Numbered from the stretch's first letter, positions 1 to 9,751 are shown. The stretch: DNA of 64,000 nt from Microbacterium sp. CFH 31415 (GCF_022538185.1 NZ_JAKYXC010000003.1:310001-374000); one strand, 5' to 3'. Notes: generated by a model from the sequence alone, not told the origin. Program-made: numbers and translations.

Positions 1-76
1 CCGGTGTGTCGGGCGCGCGGTCCGATGTTGCGACGCAGCGCCTCGCGCCGGGCACTGGCTCGGCGCGCCGAAGGTT

Positions 77-133
77 CGAGTTGCCGCTCCTCTCGGGCTG
101 GGCCGCCGTCAACCCACTGTCAGTGGCAACTCG
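77..133. repeat. Palindromic element, 12-nt arms
   Basis: Arms CGAGTTGCCGCT (77-88) and AGTGGCAACTCG (122-133) are complementary at 11 of 12 positions around a 33-nt centre. It lies just downstream of the amidohydrolase stop. It could act as a terminator for that gene, but the centre is long for one. Its layout resembles the other palindromes in this window. Confidence 0.6.
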
Positions 134-139
134 GCGACC

Positions 140-1345
140 TCATGCCTGGTGGAGGACCCGCCCGGCGCCGAGCACGAGCTCGCGCGGGGGCATCCGGACC
201 AGGGCGTCCATCGCGTTCTCGGCGTCGATCAGCACGAGGTCGGCTCGGTCTCCGGGGCTGAGCGCGTTGTGTCCGATGCCGGCGAAGGGGCCGCCATCGG
301 TCGTGGCGAGCTCGACGACGCGGCGCAGATCCTCGTCGCGCACGAGGCTCGACGAGCGCGCGTACTGCCACGCGATGCCGAGCAGGTCGCCGGTGCCGTA
401 CGGGCTCCACAGGTCGCGGATCCCGTCGGTGCCCAAGCCGAACCGCACGCCCGCGGCGTCGAGCTCGTGCAGCGGCAGCTGCGGCAGCCGCAGCGGAGCG
501 ACGGTCGTGAGGGTGACGTCGAGCTGCGACATCCGCTGCAGGAGATCCCGGCGGCGCGCCGCGTCGACCTGCGCGAGTGCGAAGCCGTGGGCGATATTGA
601 CGCGTCCGGCGAGTCCGAGGGCCTCGGTGCGGTCGAGGATGAGGTCGAACTGGAAGGCGCCCAGCTCGGCGGGATCGTGGAGATGGATGTCGATGCCGAC
701 GCCCGTGTCGGCGGCGATGTCGAACAGCCCGTCGAGCTGTCCGACGGGGTCGCGGTCGATGCTCGCAGGGTCGAGGCCGCCGATGTGCTCGGCGCCAGCC
801 TCGGCGGCCGCGCGCAGGAGGGCGAGCACGCCGGGGCGGCGGAGCACGCCGTCCTGCGGGAACGCGACGATCTCGGCCGTGATAGCGCCGTCGTACTCGG
901 CGACGGCTTCGCGCACGATCTCGATGCCTCGCAGGCCGAGTCCGAGGTCGACGTCGACGTGCGTGCGGAGGGCGGTCGTGCCGAAGCGCACGAACTCGGC
1001 GAGCACGCGACGGGTGATGCCGAGGCTCGGGATGCCGAGCTCGTCGCGTCGCGCACGCTCATGGCGGATGCGGCCGTCGGTGCCGCCTTCACCGCCGTAG
1101 GACTGCCAGGGGTGGCCGATCCACGACTTGTCGATGTGCGCGTGGGTGTTCACGAGGCCGGGCAGGGCGAGGTGGTCGCGTCCATCGACCTCGCCGGGCC
1201 CGGCCGGGATCCCGGTGGTCGGTTCGACTGCCGTGATGAGCCCCTGCGCGTCGATGAAGACGTCGTATGCGGAGCCGCCGCGGCCTCCCGTCTCGAGCCG
1301 GACGCCGCGGAGGACGGACACGCGATTCGGTGTGACGGGGAGCAT
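140..1345 (-). CDS. Cytosine deaminase-like amidohydrolase
   Basis: A 401-residue metal-dependent amidohydrolase that probably removes an amino group or opens a ring on a small heterocycle; the substrate is not evident. The family's metal ligands are visible: NTHAHID (HxH) near residue 66, HLHDP near 196, an IAHG His near 229 and GLGTDG (Asp) near 280. The N- and C-terminal strands form the usual composite beta-sandwich, ending in ADLVLIDAENAMDALV. The ATG follows GAGAGGATGGAAGC on the minus strand. It stands alone, divergent from the tRNA-Ala gene. Cytosine, isoguanine or creatinine-type deaminases are all possible. Confidence 0.8.
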   Translation of the reverse strand: MLPVTPNRVSVLRGVRLETGGRGGSAYDVFIDAQGLITAVEPTTGIPAGPGEVDGRDHLALPGLVNTHAHIDKSWIGHPWQSYGGEGGTDGRIRHERARRDELGIPSLGITRRVLAEFVRFGTTALRTHVDVDLGLGLRGIEIVREAVAEYDGAITAEIVAFPQDGVLRRPGVLALLRAAAEAGAEHIGGLDPASIDRDPVGQLDGLFDIAADTGVGIDIHLHDPAELGAFQFDLILDRTEALGLAGRVNIAHGFALAQVDAARRRDLLQRMSQLDVTLTTVAPLRLPQLPLHELDAAGVRFGLGTDGIRDLWSPYGTGDLLGIAWQYARSSSLVRDEDLRRVVELATTDGGPFAGIGHNALSPGDRADLVLIDAENAMDALVRMPPRELVLGAGRVLHQA

Positions 1346-1432
1346 GCTTCCATCCTCTCGCGGGTGCGGTTCGAGGGGCTCGCAGCCGGTCCGAGAGGCC
1401 TATCGGGGCGTGATAACCTAACTGAGGTTCAC

Positions 1433-1505
1433 GGGCCTGTAGCGCAGTTGGTAGCGCGCCTCGTTCGCATCGAGGAGGTCAGGGGTTCGATTCCCCTCAG
1501 GTCCA
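1433..1505 (+). tRNA. tRNA-Ala(CGC)
   Basis: A complete 73-nt cloverleaf. The acceptor GGGCCTG pairs with CAGGTCC and includes the G3:U70 pair that identifies alanine tRNAs, with A73 as discriminator. The anticodon stem CCTCG/CGAGG encloses TTCGCAT, giving anticodon CGC (codon GCG). The T arm is AGGGG-TTCGATT-CCCCT. The next bases are CCG, so the CCA end is not encoded. Confidence 0.96.
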
Positions 1506-1510
1506 CCGAA

Positions 1511-1544
1511 GCAGAAGAGCCCCCGCTTGCGGGGGCTCTTCTGC
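1511..1544 (+). terminator. Rho-independent terminator of tRNA-Ala
   Basis: A perfect 16-bp inverted repeat, GCAGAAGAGCCCCCGC-TT-GCGGGGGCTCTTCTGC, begins 5 nt after the tRNA and is followed by a short T run. Confidence 0.9.
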
Positions 1545-1638
1545 TTTCATCGTCGCGGCGGAACGACCCCCTGGGTGGCCTCACCCCGCCGCGCCGCCGG
1601 GGCGCGGCCCGAACCTGGCGGCGTGGGTGTGCGCAAGA

Positions 1639-1704
1639 TCGGAGATCCTGCGCAACACGCCGCGACGAGCCGCGGGCGGGCGGCGTGTCGGCCAGGATCT
1701 CCGA
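1639..1704. repeat. 66-bp hairpin, copy 1
   Basis: Arms 1639-1663 and 1680-1704 (25 nt each, starting TCGGAGATCCTG and ending CAGGATCTCCGA) pair except at three or four central positions around a 16-nt loop. The inner arms contain ACACGCCGC/GCGGCGTGT. Confidence 0.85.
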
Positions 1705-1789
1705 CGTTGTGCACGTCGGAGGCCGGGTGCGTCACCCCGGCGCGCCGCCGGGGCGCGGGCCGAACCCGGCGGCGTGGGTGTGCGCAAGA

Positions 1790-1855
1790 TCGGAGATCCT
1801 GCGCGACACGCCGCGACGAGCCGCCGGCGGGCGGCGTGTCGGCGAGGATCTCCGA
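1790..1855. repeat. 66-bp hairpin, copy 2
   Basis: Arms 1790-1814 and 1831-1855 have the same architecture, loop length and inner ACACGCCGC/GCGGCGTGT segment as copy 1. Its exit abuts the duplicated hemL fragment. Confidence 0.85.
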
Positions 1856-1861
1856 CGTTGG

Positions 1862-1941
1862 GCTTCCGAGAGAGTGGATGCCGCGGCATCCGCCATCCGT
1901 GCCGCGGCACAGTCCATGCGGGCGTAGGCGTCCGCAAGGAG
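1862..1941 (-). pseudogene. Duplicated internal fragment of hemL
   Basis: About 80 bp matching hemL 2242-2321 at roughly 84% by eye, in the same orientation. Translated on the minus strand it reads DAYARMDCAAARMADAAAS where hemL has [19 protein letters not shown]. It lacks both ends of the gene and cannot be functional. It sits between the tandem palindromic repeat and the hemL stop codon. Confidence 0.8.
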
Positions 1942-1970
1942 GACGTCGGGCACCCCGGAGGTCGGGAACG

Positions 1971-3311
1971 TCAGCCCGGCGCGGCCTCGGCCGCGGCCCG
2001 GGCGGCGGCAGGAAGCGCGTCGATGATCTGCCCGACGGCCGCGTCGTCGTGCGCGGCCGATACGAACCACGCCTCGAACACCGACGGCGGCAGCGAGACG
2101 CCCTGGTCGAGCATCGCGCGGAAGAACGGAGGGTACCGGAACGCCTCCTGCGCCTTCACCGTCTCGTAGTCCGTCGGCGGCTCGGCCGCGAACTGGATCG
2201 AGAACAGGTTCCCCGAGCGCTGGACGACATGCGTCACCCCCGCTTCGGAGAGAGCGGATGCCGCGGCGTCCGCGATCTGCGCGGCGGCACGGTCGATGCG
2301 GGCGTAGGCGTCCGCGTCGAGGTGGTCGAGGGTCGCGCGCCCGGCGGCGACGGCCAGCGGGTTCCCGCTGAGGGTGCCGGCCTGGTAGACGGGGCCGAGG
2401 GGGGCGAGCAGCTCCATGAGCGCCGCCGATCCGCCGATCGCGGCGAGCGGGAGCCCGCCGCCGACGACCTTGCCGAACGTGATGAGGTCGGGGGAGAAGT
2501 GCACCGGGTCGATGCCGTACCAGCCCGCCGTGCCGACGCGGAAGCCGGTGAGCACCTCGTCGAGGATGAGCAGCGCGCCGTGCGCGTGCGCCAGGTCGGC
2601 GATCGCGGCGTTGAAGCCGTGCGCCGGCGGCACGATGCCCATGTTGGCGGGGGCGGCCTCGACGATGATCGCGGCGATGTCGTCGCCGCGCGCGTCGAAG
2701 ACCTCGCGCAGCGCGTCGAGGTCGTTGTAGGGCACGACGAGCGTCTGCGCGGCGATCGGCGCCGGAACGCCCGCCGAGCCCGGCATCGCGAGTGTCGCGA
2801 CGCCCGAGCCGGCTTCGGCCAGCAGACCGTCGGAGTGGCCGTGGTAGTGCCCGGCGAACTTCACGATCAGGTCGCGGCCGGTCGCGCCACGGGCGAGGCG
2901 GATCGCGGTCATCGTCGCCTCGGTGCCCGTCGACACGAGGCGCACGCGCTCGACCGGTCGAGCGCCGTCGCGGGTCACTCGCGCCTCGATGAGCTCGGCC
3001 AGAGCGGTCTCGCCGGGGGTCGACGCGCCGAAGCCGAGGCCGTGGGCCGCGGCATCCTGCACCGCCTTCACGACGGCGGGATGCGCATGCCCCAGAATCG
3101 CGGGACCCCACGAGCCGACGAGGTCGACGTACTCGCGGCCTTCGACGTCGGTCACGCGCGGTCCTGAGGCCGAGACGAAGAAGCGGGGCGTGGTGCCGAC
3201 CGAGCCGAAGGCGCGCACGGGGGAGTTCACGCCGCCCGGCATGGCTGCGCGGGCGCGCGCGAACTCCTCGGCGTTGGAGGTCTGCGAAGTATGCGAGGTC
3301 TGCGTGGTCAT
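1971..3311 (-). CDS. hemL: Glutamate-1-semialdehyde 2,1-aminomutase
   Basis: Converts glutamate-1-semialdehyde to 5-aminolevulinate, the second step of the C5 route after HemA. At 446 residues it is of normal length. The PLP lysine lies in [13 protein letters not shown] (K281), with the cofactor motif [10 protein letters not shown] before it and the substrate-binding [10 protein letters not shown] at the N terminus. The ATG overlaps the hemB stop codon (ATGA on the minus strand), so it is translationally coupled as the last gene of hemQ-hemC-hemB-hemL. A longer reading frame extends upstream but lies within hemB. Confidence 0.96.
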   Translation of the reverse strand: MTTQTSHTSQTSNAEEFARARAAMPGGVNSPVRAFGSVGTTPRFFVSASGPRVTDVEGREYVDLVGSWGPAILGHAHPAVVKAVQDAAAHGLGFGASTPGETALAELIEARVTRDGARPVERVRLVSTGTEATMTAIRLARGATGRDLIVKFAGHYHGHSDGLLAEAGSGVATLAMPGSAGVPAPIAAQTLVVPYNDLDALREVFDARGDDIAAIIVEAAPANMGIVPPAHGFNAAIADLAHAHGALLILDEVLTGFRVGTAGWYGIDPVHFSPDLITFGKVVGGGLPLAAIGGSAALMELLAPLGPVYQAGTLSGNPLAVAAGRATLDHLDADAYARIDRAAAQIADAAASALSEAGVTHVVQRSGNLFSIQFAAEPPTDYETVKAQEAFRYPPFFRAMLDQGVSLPPSVFEAWFVSAAHDDAAVGQIIDALPAAARAAAEAAPG

Positions 3312-4273
3312 CGGATCCACCCCGCCAGCTCGACCGCCCAGTAGGTCAGCACCGCATCGGCCCCGGCGCGGCGGATTCCGACCACCGACTCCTCGATCGC
3401 ACGGCGGCGGTCGATCCAGCCGTGGGCCGCAGCGGCCTCGATCATCGCGTACTCGCCCGACACCTGGTACGCCCAGACGGGGACGGGGCTGGATGCCGCG
3501 GCATCCGCCAGCACGTCGAGATAGCTCATCGCGGGCTTGACCATCACGATGTCGGCGCCCTCGGCCAGGTCGAGCTCGACCTCGCGCAGGCCCTCGCGGC
3601 GGTTCGCGGGGTCCTGCTGGTAGGTGCGGCGGTCGCCCTCGAGCGAGGACTGCACGGCCTCGCGGAACGGTCCGTAGAAGGCTGACGCGTATTTCGCCGC
3701 GTAGGCCAGTATCGGGGTGTTGCCGAACCCGGTGGCGTCGAGCGCATCGCGCACGGCGGCCACCTGGCCGTCCATCATGCCGCTGAGGCCGAGCAGCTGC
3801 GACCCCGCCTCGGCCTGAGCCACGCCCATGTCGCGGTAGCGCTCGAGCGTGGCGTCGTTGTCGACGTACCCGTTCGCATCGAGCGCGCCGCAGTGGCCGT
3901 GGTCGGTGAACTCGTCGAGGCACAGGTCGGTCTGCACGACGAGCGCATCCCCGGCCTCCGCGACGGCGATGCGCGTCGCGACGTTGAGGATGCCCTCGGG
4001 GTCGGTCGCGCCGGAGCCGATCGCGTCCTTGTGCTCGGGCACGCCGAACAGCATGATCCCGCCGATGCCGGCGGCCGCGGCATCCGTCACCGCCTTCTTG
4101 AGGCTGTCGGTCGTGTGCTGCACGACGCCCGGCATGGACGAGATCGGCACGGGGTCACCCGCGCCCTCGCGTACGAAGACAGGCAGGATCAGGTCGGCGG
4201 GATGCAGGCGCGTCTCGGCGACGAGCCGGCGCATCGCAGGCGTCGCGCGCAGCCGGCGGGGACGTTCTCTCAT
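3308..4273 (-). CDS. hemB: Delta-aminolevulinic acid dehydratase (porphobilinogen synthase)
   Basis: Condenses two 5-aminolevulinates to porphobilinogen in the cytoplasm. The 321 residues match the family. The Schiff-base lysines are K194 ([14 protein letters not shown]) and K246 ([10 protein letters not shown]). The metal loop reads [14 protein letters not shown], with Cys118 and Cys128 but Asp at the middle position where three-Cys zinc enzymes have a third Cys, so metal dependence may differ. The start overlaps the end of hemC by 4 nt and its stop overlaps hemL. Confidence 0.96.
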   Translation of the reverse strand: MRERPRRLRATPAMRRLVAETRLHPADLILPVFVREGAGDPVPISSMPGVVQHTTDSLKKAVTDAAAAGIGGIMLFGVPEHKDAIGSGATDPEGILNVATRIAVAEAGDALVVQTDLCLDEFTDHGHCGALDANGYVDNDATLERYRDMGVAQAEAGSQLLGLSGMMDGQVAAVRDALDATGFGNTPILAYAAKYASAFYGPFREAVQSSLEGDRRTYQQDPANRREGLREVELDLAEGADIVMVKPAMSYLDVLADAAASSPVPVWAYQVSGEYAMIEAAAAHGWIDRRRAIEESVVGIRRAGADAVLTYWAVELAGWIR

Positions 4274-5187
4274 GGGCGCTCTCCGGTCAGGCCGGCGGCA
4301 CCGGCGTCGAGCAGTTCACGGGCGACGGATGCCGCGACCTCGCGCGACGGATCGCCGTCGTCGTCCGGCCAGGCGGTCGCATGCGACGACGTCAGAGTCG
4401 TGGCGCCGTCGAGGCTGTAGACGCTCACCGACAGCAGCAGCAGGCCGGCGTCGACCACGGCGCGGGCGCCAACGGGAGCCGAGCAGCCGGCTTCCAGCAG
4501 AGCGAGCACCTCGCGCTCGGCCTCGACGGCGGCGCGGGTCTCGGCATGGTCGAGTGCCTCGACCAGGTACTCCTCGCCGCGGCGGACCTCGACGCCCAGC
4601 GCGCCCTGGCCGGGCGCGGTCGGCCAGCGGTCGGCGTCGAGGTGCTCGGTGACGACGTCGGTGCGGCCGATGCGGTTGAGTCCGGCGGCGGCCAGGATGA
4701 CGGCATCCAATTCACCGCTCGTGACCTTGCCGAGACGGGTCTCGACGTTCCCGCGGATGTCGACAACCTCGATGTCGGGCCGCTTCGCACGCAGCTGCGC
4801 CATGCGGCGCGGCGAGCCGGTGCCGACGCGCGCGCCGGCGGGAAGCTGCTCGAGCGTGAGGCCGTCGCGCGCGCACAGCGCGTCGCGCGGGTCTTCGCGT
4901 GCCGGGATCGCCGCGATGACGATGCGATCATGGGGCGCGGTGGGGAGGTCCTTGAGCGAGTGCACGATGACGTCGCACTCGTCGGCCAGGAGCGCATCGC
5001 GCAGCGCGCCGGTGAAGAGCCCGGTGCCGCCGGCGCGCGACAGCGGCTCGTTCGTGCGATCGCCGTGCGTGGTGATGCGGACGATCTCGGTCTTCACCCC
5101 GGTCGCGTCGGCGAGGTCATCGGCGACCATCCCCGTCTGCGTGAGGGCGAGCGTGCTGGCACGCGTGCCGATGCGCAGGCTGGTCAC
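4270..5187 (-). CDS. hemC: Hydroxymethylbilane synthase
   Basis: Polymerises four porphobilinogens to hydroxymethylbilane. The 305-residue protein starts at GTG ([11 protein letters not shown]), which overlaps the hemQ stop as GTGA; the much longer upstream frame runs antisense to real coding and is not used. The dipyrromethane cofactor attaches to Cys235 in [11 protein letters not shown], and the catalytic Asp is D80 in VHSLKDLP. Uroporphyrinogen III synthase (HemD), which acts next, is not encoded nearby. Confidence 0.95.
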   Translation of the reverse strand: MTSLRIGTRASTLALTQTGMVADDLADATGVKTEIVRITTHGDRTNEPLSRAGGTGLFTGALRDALLADECDVIVHSLKDLPTAPHDRIVIAAIPAREDPRDALCARDGLTLEQLPAGARVGTGSPRRMAQLRAKRPDIEVVDIRGNVETRLGKVTSGELDAVILAAAGLNRIGRTDVVTEHLDADRWPTAPGQGALGVEVRRGEEYLVEALDHAETRAAVEAEREVLALLEAGCSAPVGARAVVDAGLLLLSVSVYSLDGATTLTSSHATAWPDDDGDPSREVAASVARELLDAGAAGLTGERP

Positions 5188-5873
5188 GCCAGCACCTCGG
5201 CGATCTCGTCGAGGCCGATGCGTCGCCCGGTGAAGAACGGCACCTCCTCGCGCACGTGACGGCGGGCCTCGGTCTGGCGCAGGTGACGCATGAGATCGAC
5301 GAGGTCGACGAGCTCGGGGGCCTCGAGCGCGAGGATCCACTCGTAGTCGCCGAGTGCGAACGACGCGACCGTGTTGGCGAGCACCTGGCGGTACTCGGCG
5401 CCCTTGCGACCGTGGTCGGCGAGCATCTGGCGGCGCTCGTCCTCGGGAAGGATGTACCAGTCGTACGACCGCACGAACGGATACACGGTGAGCCAGGCCT
5501 CGGGCTCCTTGTCGCGCATGAACGCCGGCAGGTGGCTGGCGGTGAACTCGGCGTCGCGGTGCACGCCCATCGCGTTCCACACCGGCACGAGCGAGGCGAG
5601 CGGCTCGGCGCGGCGCAGCGTGCGCAGCGCGGCCTGGAGGGACTCGGGAGCCACGCCCGTGCCGTGCAGCCACACCATCAGGTCGGCGTCGGCCCGCAGG
5701 CCCGAGACGTCGTAGAAGCCGCGGACGGTGACTCCGGATGTCTCGACCTCGGCGACGGCCGGAGCCAGATCGCCGGCGGGGGCGGGGCGGTGCGGGTCAC
5801 GGCGGAACACGGCCCACAGGGTGTAGCCGAGCGTCTCGCTCTCGGACGGGGGGACAGCCGAGGAATCGCTCAT
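5184..5873 (-). CDS. hemQ: Coproheme decarboxylase (HemQ/ChdC)
   Basis: A 229-residue member of the chlorite-dismutase fold that decarboxylates coproheme to haem b with peroxide, the last step of the Gram-positive coproporphyrin route. Diagnostic segments are YPFVRSYDWYILP (131-143, containing the expected catalytic Tyr) and ADHGRKG (His154, likely proximal haem ligand). It heads the coupled group hemQ-hemC-hemB-hemL and is separated from hemY by a 270-bp gap holding a palindrome. The ATG is preceded by AGAGG. Confidence 0.94.
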   Translation of the reverse strand: MSDSSAVPPSESETLGYTLWAVFRRDPHRPAPAGDLAPAVAEVETSGVTVRGFYDVSGLRADADLMVWLHGTGVAPESLQAALRTLRRAEPLASLVPVWNAMGVHRDAEFTASHLPAFMRDKEPEAWLTVYPFVRSYDWYILPEDERRQMLADHGRKGAEYRQVLANTVASFALGDYEWILALEAPELVDLVDLMRHLRQTEARRHVREEVPFFTGRRIGLDEIAEVLA

Positions 5874-6019
5874 GGCCTCTATTCTTTCACCCGCCCGGAG
5901 CTGGGCCGGCGCTGGGTGCCGTTGTCGGGGAGCACGCCGGTGGAGCGGGCGCGCAGCGCCGTCCCAGCCCGCGGGTTCGGGGACTCAGTGCGGGGCGGTG
6001 GTCGGGCGCCGGGGCCCGG

Positions 6020-6097
6020 CGTCAAACGGTCGGGAGAAACGCCGCGGGGGGCCGACCGGGCCGGCGTGTCGCGCCGGTTCGTCCCGACCGTTTGACG
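6020..6097. repeat. 78-bp palindromic element, perfect 16-bp arms
   Basis: CGTCAAACGGTCGGGA (6020-6035) is exactly complementary to TCCCGACCGTTTGACG (6082-6097). The centre contains a further ACGCCGCG/CGGCGTGTCG pairing that recalls the inner arms of the hairpins at 1639-1855. It occupies most of the 270-bp hemY-hemQ gap; nothing else is seen there. It may end hemE-hemY transcription or be a mobile repeat. Confidence 0.85.
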
Positions 6098-6143
6098 GGG
6101 AGGCGTGGAGCCGCCGCGTGGGGTGCCAGTGTCAGGAGCGGCG

Positions 6144-7346
6144 TCAGCGGGCGAGGAGCTCGGCGGCGGTGCGGTCGGCGTGGGCGATGATCCCGGCGAG
6201 CCCCGAGCCCGCGACCGTCTCGCCCACCACGAGGAGGTCGGATGCCTCGGCCGGGGCGGGCCGGGTCCACGTGACGACTGCCGCATCGACCACCACCGGC
6301 AGCTCGACGCCGAGCAGCATCTCGGCATCCTGCCGCGCGGTCTCGACGGGGCCGGACGGCGTCACGTCGTACGACAACCGCAGCACGTGCCGGTCTCCGG
6401 CGGCCTCGCGCAGCCAGTCCCACTTCGCCGTGGCGTGGGTGAGCGCGCGGGCGGCGACCGGGGCTCCGGCGGCGACGAGCAGTCCGGAGCCGCGGGGTGC
6501 GGCATCCAATTCCCGCTGCTCCACCACCAGGGTGACGAGGTCGATCCGGCGCCCGGTGCCGGCGGGGGACGCCAGACCGGGCGCCGCGGTCACGACGGTG
6601 CCGCCCAGCGCCGCGGGGTCGTCGACGCGCGCGCCGAGACGCACCACACCGCCGTGACGCTCGAGGTCGGCAGCGAGGGCCGGCACGATGCGGTTGATGC
6701 CGCCGCGGATCCCGGCGACCGCCGCCCCCGGAGGAGCATCCGCACGCAGCCGCGCGACCGCGGCCCCGAGGGACCCTGCCGACACGAGCGCGCCGGGCAG
6801 CCCCGGATGCGCCCGCGCGACGGGAAGGTCGTCCGGATGGATCGAGTGCACGCCGTGCACCACGGGTGCCACGAGCCGCTCGAGCACCGCATCGCCGTAC
6901 CGCTCGCGCACGAGCGCTCCGAGTGACTCCGGCACCGGAGTGACCGGGCCGCGTTCGTCCAGCGCCGAGGCCCGCCGTGCCGCGTCGTCCCCGACCACGC
7001 GCACGACGTCATCCGCGAGCGGGTCGGCCGGGATGCCGAGCAGAGCCGTCGCGGGCAGGGGCACCGCCGGTCCGGTCACGGGCTGCAGCCACGCGGGCCC
7101 GGGCCGAGGTTCGACGATGTCGTCGGCGAGCCCGAGCTCGGCGAGCAGGGCGGCGACGACGCCGCCGCGCACAGCGAAGCTCTCGGCGCCGGCATCCAGT
7201 CCGATCCCCGCGACATCATGGCGCGCGACCGTGCCGCCGAGGCGATCGGATGCCTCGTACACGACCACCTCCGCACCCGACAGCGCGAGCCGCCGCGCGA
7301 CGGCGAGTCCTGCGACGCCGCCGCCGACGACGGAGAAGTCAGCCAT
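6144..7346 (-). CDS. hemY: FAD-dependent coproporphyrinogen/protoporphyrinogen oxidase
   Basis: Oxidises coproporphyrinogen III to coproporphyrin III (CgoX activity) in organisms that also carry HemQ, as here. The 400-residue protein is somewhat short for the family (commonly 450-480). The N terminus has the FAD dinucleotide motif [20 protein letters not shown] followed by [13 protein letters not shown]. The C-terminal segment [20 protein letters not shown] is the second FAD contact. The start overlaps the end of hemE by 8 nt, so the two form one operon. Confidence 0.92.
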   Translation of the reverse strand: MADFSVVGGGVAGLAVARRLALSGAEVVVYEASDRLGGTVARHDVAGIGLDAGAESFAVRGGVVAALLAELGLADDIVEPRPGPAWLQPVTGPAVPLPATALLGIPADPLADDVVRVVGDDAARRASALDERGPVTPVPESLGALVRERYGDAVLERLVAPVVHGVHSIHPDDLPVARAHPGLPGALVSAGSLGAAVARLRADAPPGAAVAGIRGGINRIVPALAADLERHGGVVRLGARVDDPAALGGTVVTAAPGLASPAGTGRRIDLVTLVVEQRELDAAPRGSGLLVAAGAPVAARALTHATAKWDWLREAAGDRHVLRLSYDVTPSGPVETARQDAEMLLGVELPVVVDAAVVTWTRPAPAEASDLLVVGETVAGSGLAGIIAHADRTAAELLAR

Positions 7347-8397
7347 GCGCGTGGGCGAACTCCACGACGCGCGTCAGCACCGTCGGGTCGGTCTCGGGCG
7401 GCACCCCGTGCCCGAGGTTGACGACGTGGGCCTTCGCCGCACGGCCGCGCTCGAGCACATCGAGGATGTGCGCCTCCAGCACCGGCCAGGGCGCGGCCAG
7501 GAGCGCAGGGTCGATATTGCCCTGCAGGGGCACGTCGGCTCCGAGGCGGCGGGATGCCTCGTCCAGCGGGATCCGCCAGTCCACGCCCATCACATCGACG
7601 CCCACGCCGTGCATCGCCGCGAGCAGCTCGCCGGTGCCGACGCCGAAGTGGACGAGCGGCACGCCGAGGGCCTTCGCGCGCTCGAGAGCGCGTGCGGAGT
7701 GTGGTGCGACGTGAGCGGTGTAGTCGGAGAGGCTCAGCGACCCGGCCCACGAATCGAACAGCTGACCGGCCGATGCGCCCGCCTCGAGCTGGGCCTCGAG
7801 GAACGCGCCGGTGATGTCGGCGCACCACGACAGCAGCGCCGCCCATGTCTCGGGGTCGGAGTGCATGAGGGCGCGCGTGCGCAGCTGCTCTTTCGACGGA
7901 CCGCCTTCGACGAGGTACGAGGCGAGCGTGTACGGGGCGCCGGCGAAGCCGATGAGCGGAGTGACGCCGAGTCCAGCGACCGTGAGTCGCACCGCCTCGC
8001 GGACGGGCTCGAGCGCCGCAGGATCGAGCGGGGGGAGGGCCGCGACATCCGCCGCCGTCCGCACCGGCTGCTCGAGCACCGGACCGCGACCCGGCACGAT
8101 CCGCACGTCCACGCCGGCGAGCTTCACCGGGATGACGATGTCGCTGAAGAAGATCCCCGCGTCGACGCCGTGACGGCGGACGGGCTGCAGCGTGATCTCG
8201 CTCGCGAGCTCGGGATCGAGGCACGCGTCGAGCATGTCGGTGCCCACGCGCAGCTCGCGATACTCCGGGAGCGACCGCCCGGCCTGCCGCATGAACCACA
8301 CCGGGGTCGTCTCGGGACGCTCGCCGCGATAGGCGCGGATCAGCGGCGGAACAGCGTAACTGTCGGCAAGAGCGGGGTGGGACGATTCCAGCGGCAC
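7339..8397 (-). CDS. hemE: Uroporphyrinogen decarboxylase
   Basis: Removes four carboxyl groups from uroporphyrinogen III to give coproporphyrinogen III. The 352 residues are typical. The N-terminal signature [19 protein letters not shown] carries the conserved substrate-binding arginines, and the catalytic Asp lies in [13 protein letters not shown]. The C terminus has [13 protein letters not shown]. It is the first gene of the minus-strand hemE-hemY unit and is divergent from hemA across 80 bp, which must hold both promoters. Confidence 0.95.
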   Translation of the reverse strand: MPLESSHPALADSYAVPPLIRAYRGERPETTPVWFMRQAGRSLPEYRELRVGTDMLDACLDPELASEITLQPVRRHGVDAGIFFSDIVIPVKLAGVDVRIVPGRGPVLEQPVRTAADVAALPPLDPAALEPVREAVRLTVAGLGVTPLIGFAGAPYTLASYLVEGGPSKEQLRTRALMHSDPETWAALLSWCADITGAFLEAQLEAGASAGQLFDSWAGSLSLSDYTAHVAPHSARALERAKALGVPLVHFGVGTGELLAAMHGVGVDVMGVDWRIPLDEASRRLGADVPLQGNIDPALLAAPWPVLEAHILDVLERGRAAKAHVVNLGHGVPPETDPTVLTRVVEFAHAHG

Positions 8398-8477
8398 GCA
8401 GTCAACCTTAGGCTCCCCTTCCGCGGCCTATCGGCCTCGCTTCGCTGAAGGTCTGCGTGGTGCCTTAAGATGGACCA

Positions 8478-9734
8478 GTGCTCCTCTGTCTGACCGCGAA
8501 CCATCGGAACGCGAGTCTCGACGTCTTGGAGCGGCTGTCGCAGGGTGCTCCCGCAGCCACCCGGACCCTCGTGGACGACGAGATCTTCGTCGCCGGAGCG
8601 GTCGTCCTCGCGACGTGCAACCGGTTCGAGGCCTACCTCGACATCGACGAGCCGCTCACGGGCGGCGAGGCCGTCGCGGTGGAATCCGTCGTCGAAGCCA
8701 TGGCCGAGGCATCCGATATTCCGGTCGAGAGTCTGCGCACCTCGGTGACCGTGCATTCGGGAGCGGATGCCGCGGCCCACCTCTTCGCGGTGACCAGCGG
8801 ACTCGAGTCGATGGTCGTCGGTGAAGACGAGATCTCGGGTCAGGTGCGGCGCGCACTCGACGCCGCTCGCGAAGAAGGCACCACGAGCGGAGAGCTCGAG
8901 CGCCTCTTCCAGAAGGCCACCCACACCAGCCGCGGGATCCGCAACAACACGGGTCTGCGCGGCACGCACCGCTCCCTGGTGCGGTTCGCCCTCGAGCTCG
9001 CGTCCAGCCGCATCGCCGACTGGGCCGCATCGCGCGTCGTGATCGTCGGCACCGGCCGCTACGCCTCACGCACCGTCGAGGCCGTGCGCGCGCGCGGTGC
9101 CGCCGACATCCGGGTGTTCTCGCCGTCCGGTCGCGCCGCCGCCTTCGCGGTGAAGCACGGCCTGCAGCCGGCGGAGGATTTCGCGGATGCCGCGGCCGCC
9201 GCCGACGTCGTCATCACGTGCACCGCCGATGCCGTCGTGCACGCCGACGCATTCGTATCGGGGCGCCGCGTGCTCGTCATCGACCTCGGGCTCCCGCGCA
9301 ATGTCGACCCCGCCGTGGGTCGCGTCGACGGCGTCGAGCTGCTCGACCTCGAGACGATCCGCCTGCACGCCCCGCTCGAGGAGTTCAGCGCCCACGCCGA
9401 CGCGCGCATCATCGTCGGAGACGCGGCGGCCGAATTCACGGCCGACCGTGCCGCGGCCCCCGCGATCACGGCGCTGCGCAGCGACGTGCTCGCGATCGTC
9501 GACGCCGAGATCGCCCGCGCGCGCGCCCGCGGCGCCGGCGAAGAGACCGAGGCCGCGCTGCGGCACCTCGCGGGCGTGCTGCTGCACCGTCCGTCTGTAC
9601 GCATCCGCGAGCTCGCCGTCGAGGGCCGCATCGACGAGGTCAACGCCGCGCTCGAGACACTGCACGGGCTGTCGCTCGATGGAGCGGCGGATGCGGCGGG
9701 CGACGACGAGCAGGACTGGACAGCCTCGGCCTGA
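8478..9734 (+). CDS. hemA: Glutamyl-tRNA reductase
   Basis: First committed step of C5 haem synthesis: reduces glutamyl-tRNA(Glu) to glutamate-1-semialdehyde for HemL. The 418 residues start at GTG. The catalytic Cys47 is in VVLATCNRFEAYL; GIRNNTGLRGTHRSLVRFA and VVIVGTGRYASRTVEA (NADPH domain) follow, then a C-terminal dimerisation helix region rich in Ala/Arg. In this clade HemA is usually the controlled step; it is the only haem gene here on the plus strand. Confidence 0.95.
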   Translation: MLLCLTANHRNASLDVLERLSQGAPAATRTLVDDEIFVAGAVVLATCNRFEAYLDIDEPLTGGEAVAVESVVEAMAEASDIPVESLRTSVTVHSGADAAAHLFAVTSGLESMVVGEDEISGQVRRALDAAREEGTTSGELERLFQKATHTSRGIRNNTGLRGTHRSLVRFALELASSRIADWAASRVVIVGTGRYASRTVEAVRARGAADIRVFSPSGRAAAFAVKHGLQPAEDFADAAAAADVVITCTADAVVHADAFVSGRRVLVIDLGLPRNVDPAVGRVDGVELLDLETIRLHAPLEEFSAHADARIIVGDAAAEFTADRAAAPAITALRSDVLAIVDAEIARARARGAGEETEAALRHLAGVLLHRPSVRIRELAVEGRIDEVNAALETLHGLSLDGAADAAGDDEQDWTASA

Positions 9735-9751
9735 GCCCGCGGCTCTTCCGC

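Larger units (their letters stand above)
1584..1863. repeat. Two tandem copies of a ~130-bp repeat
   Basis: Copies at about 1584-1712 and 1733-1863 are offset by about 150 bp and nearly identical. Each begins with a GCGCCGCCGGGGCGCG-like stretch, continues through GGCGGCGTGGGTGTGCGCA, and ends in a large hairpin (entered separately). No convincing gene lies here. Confidence 0.8.
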
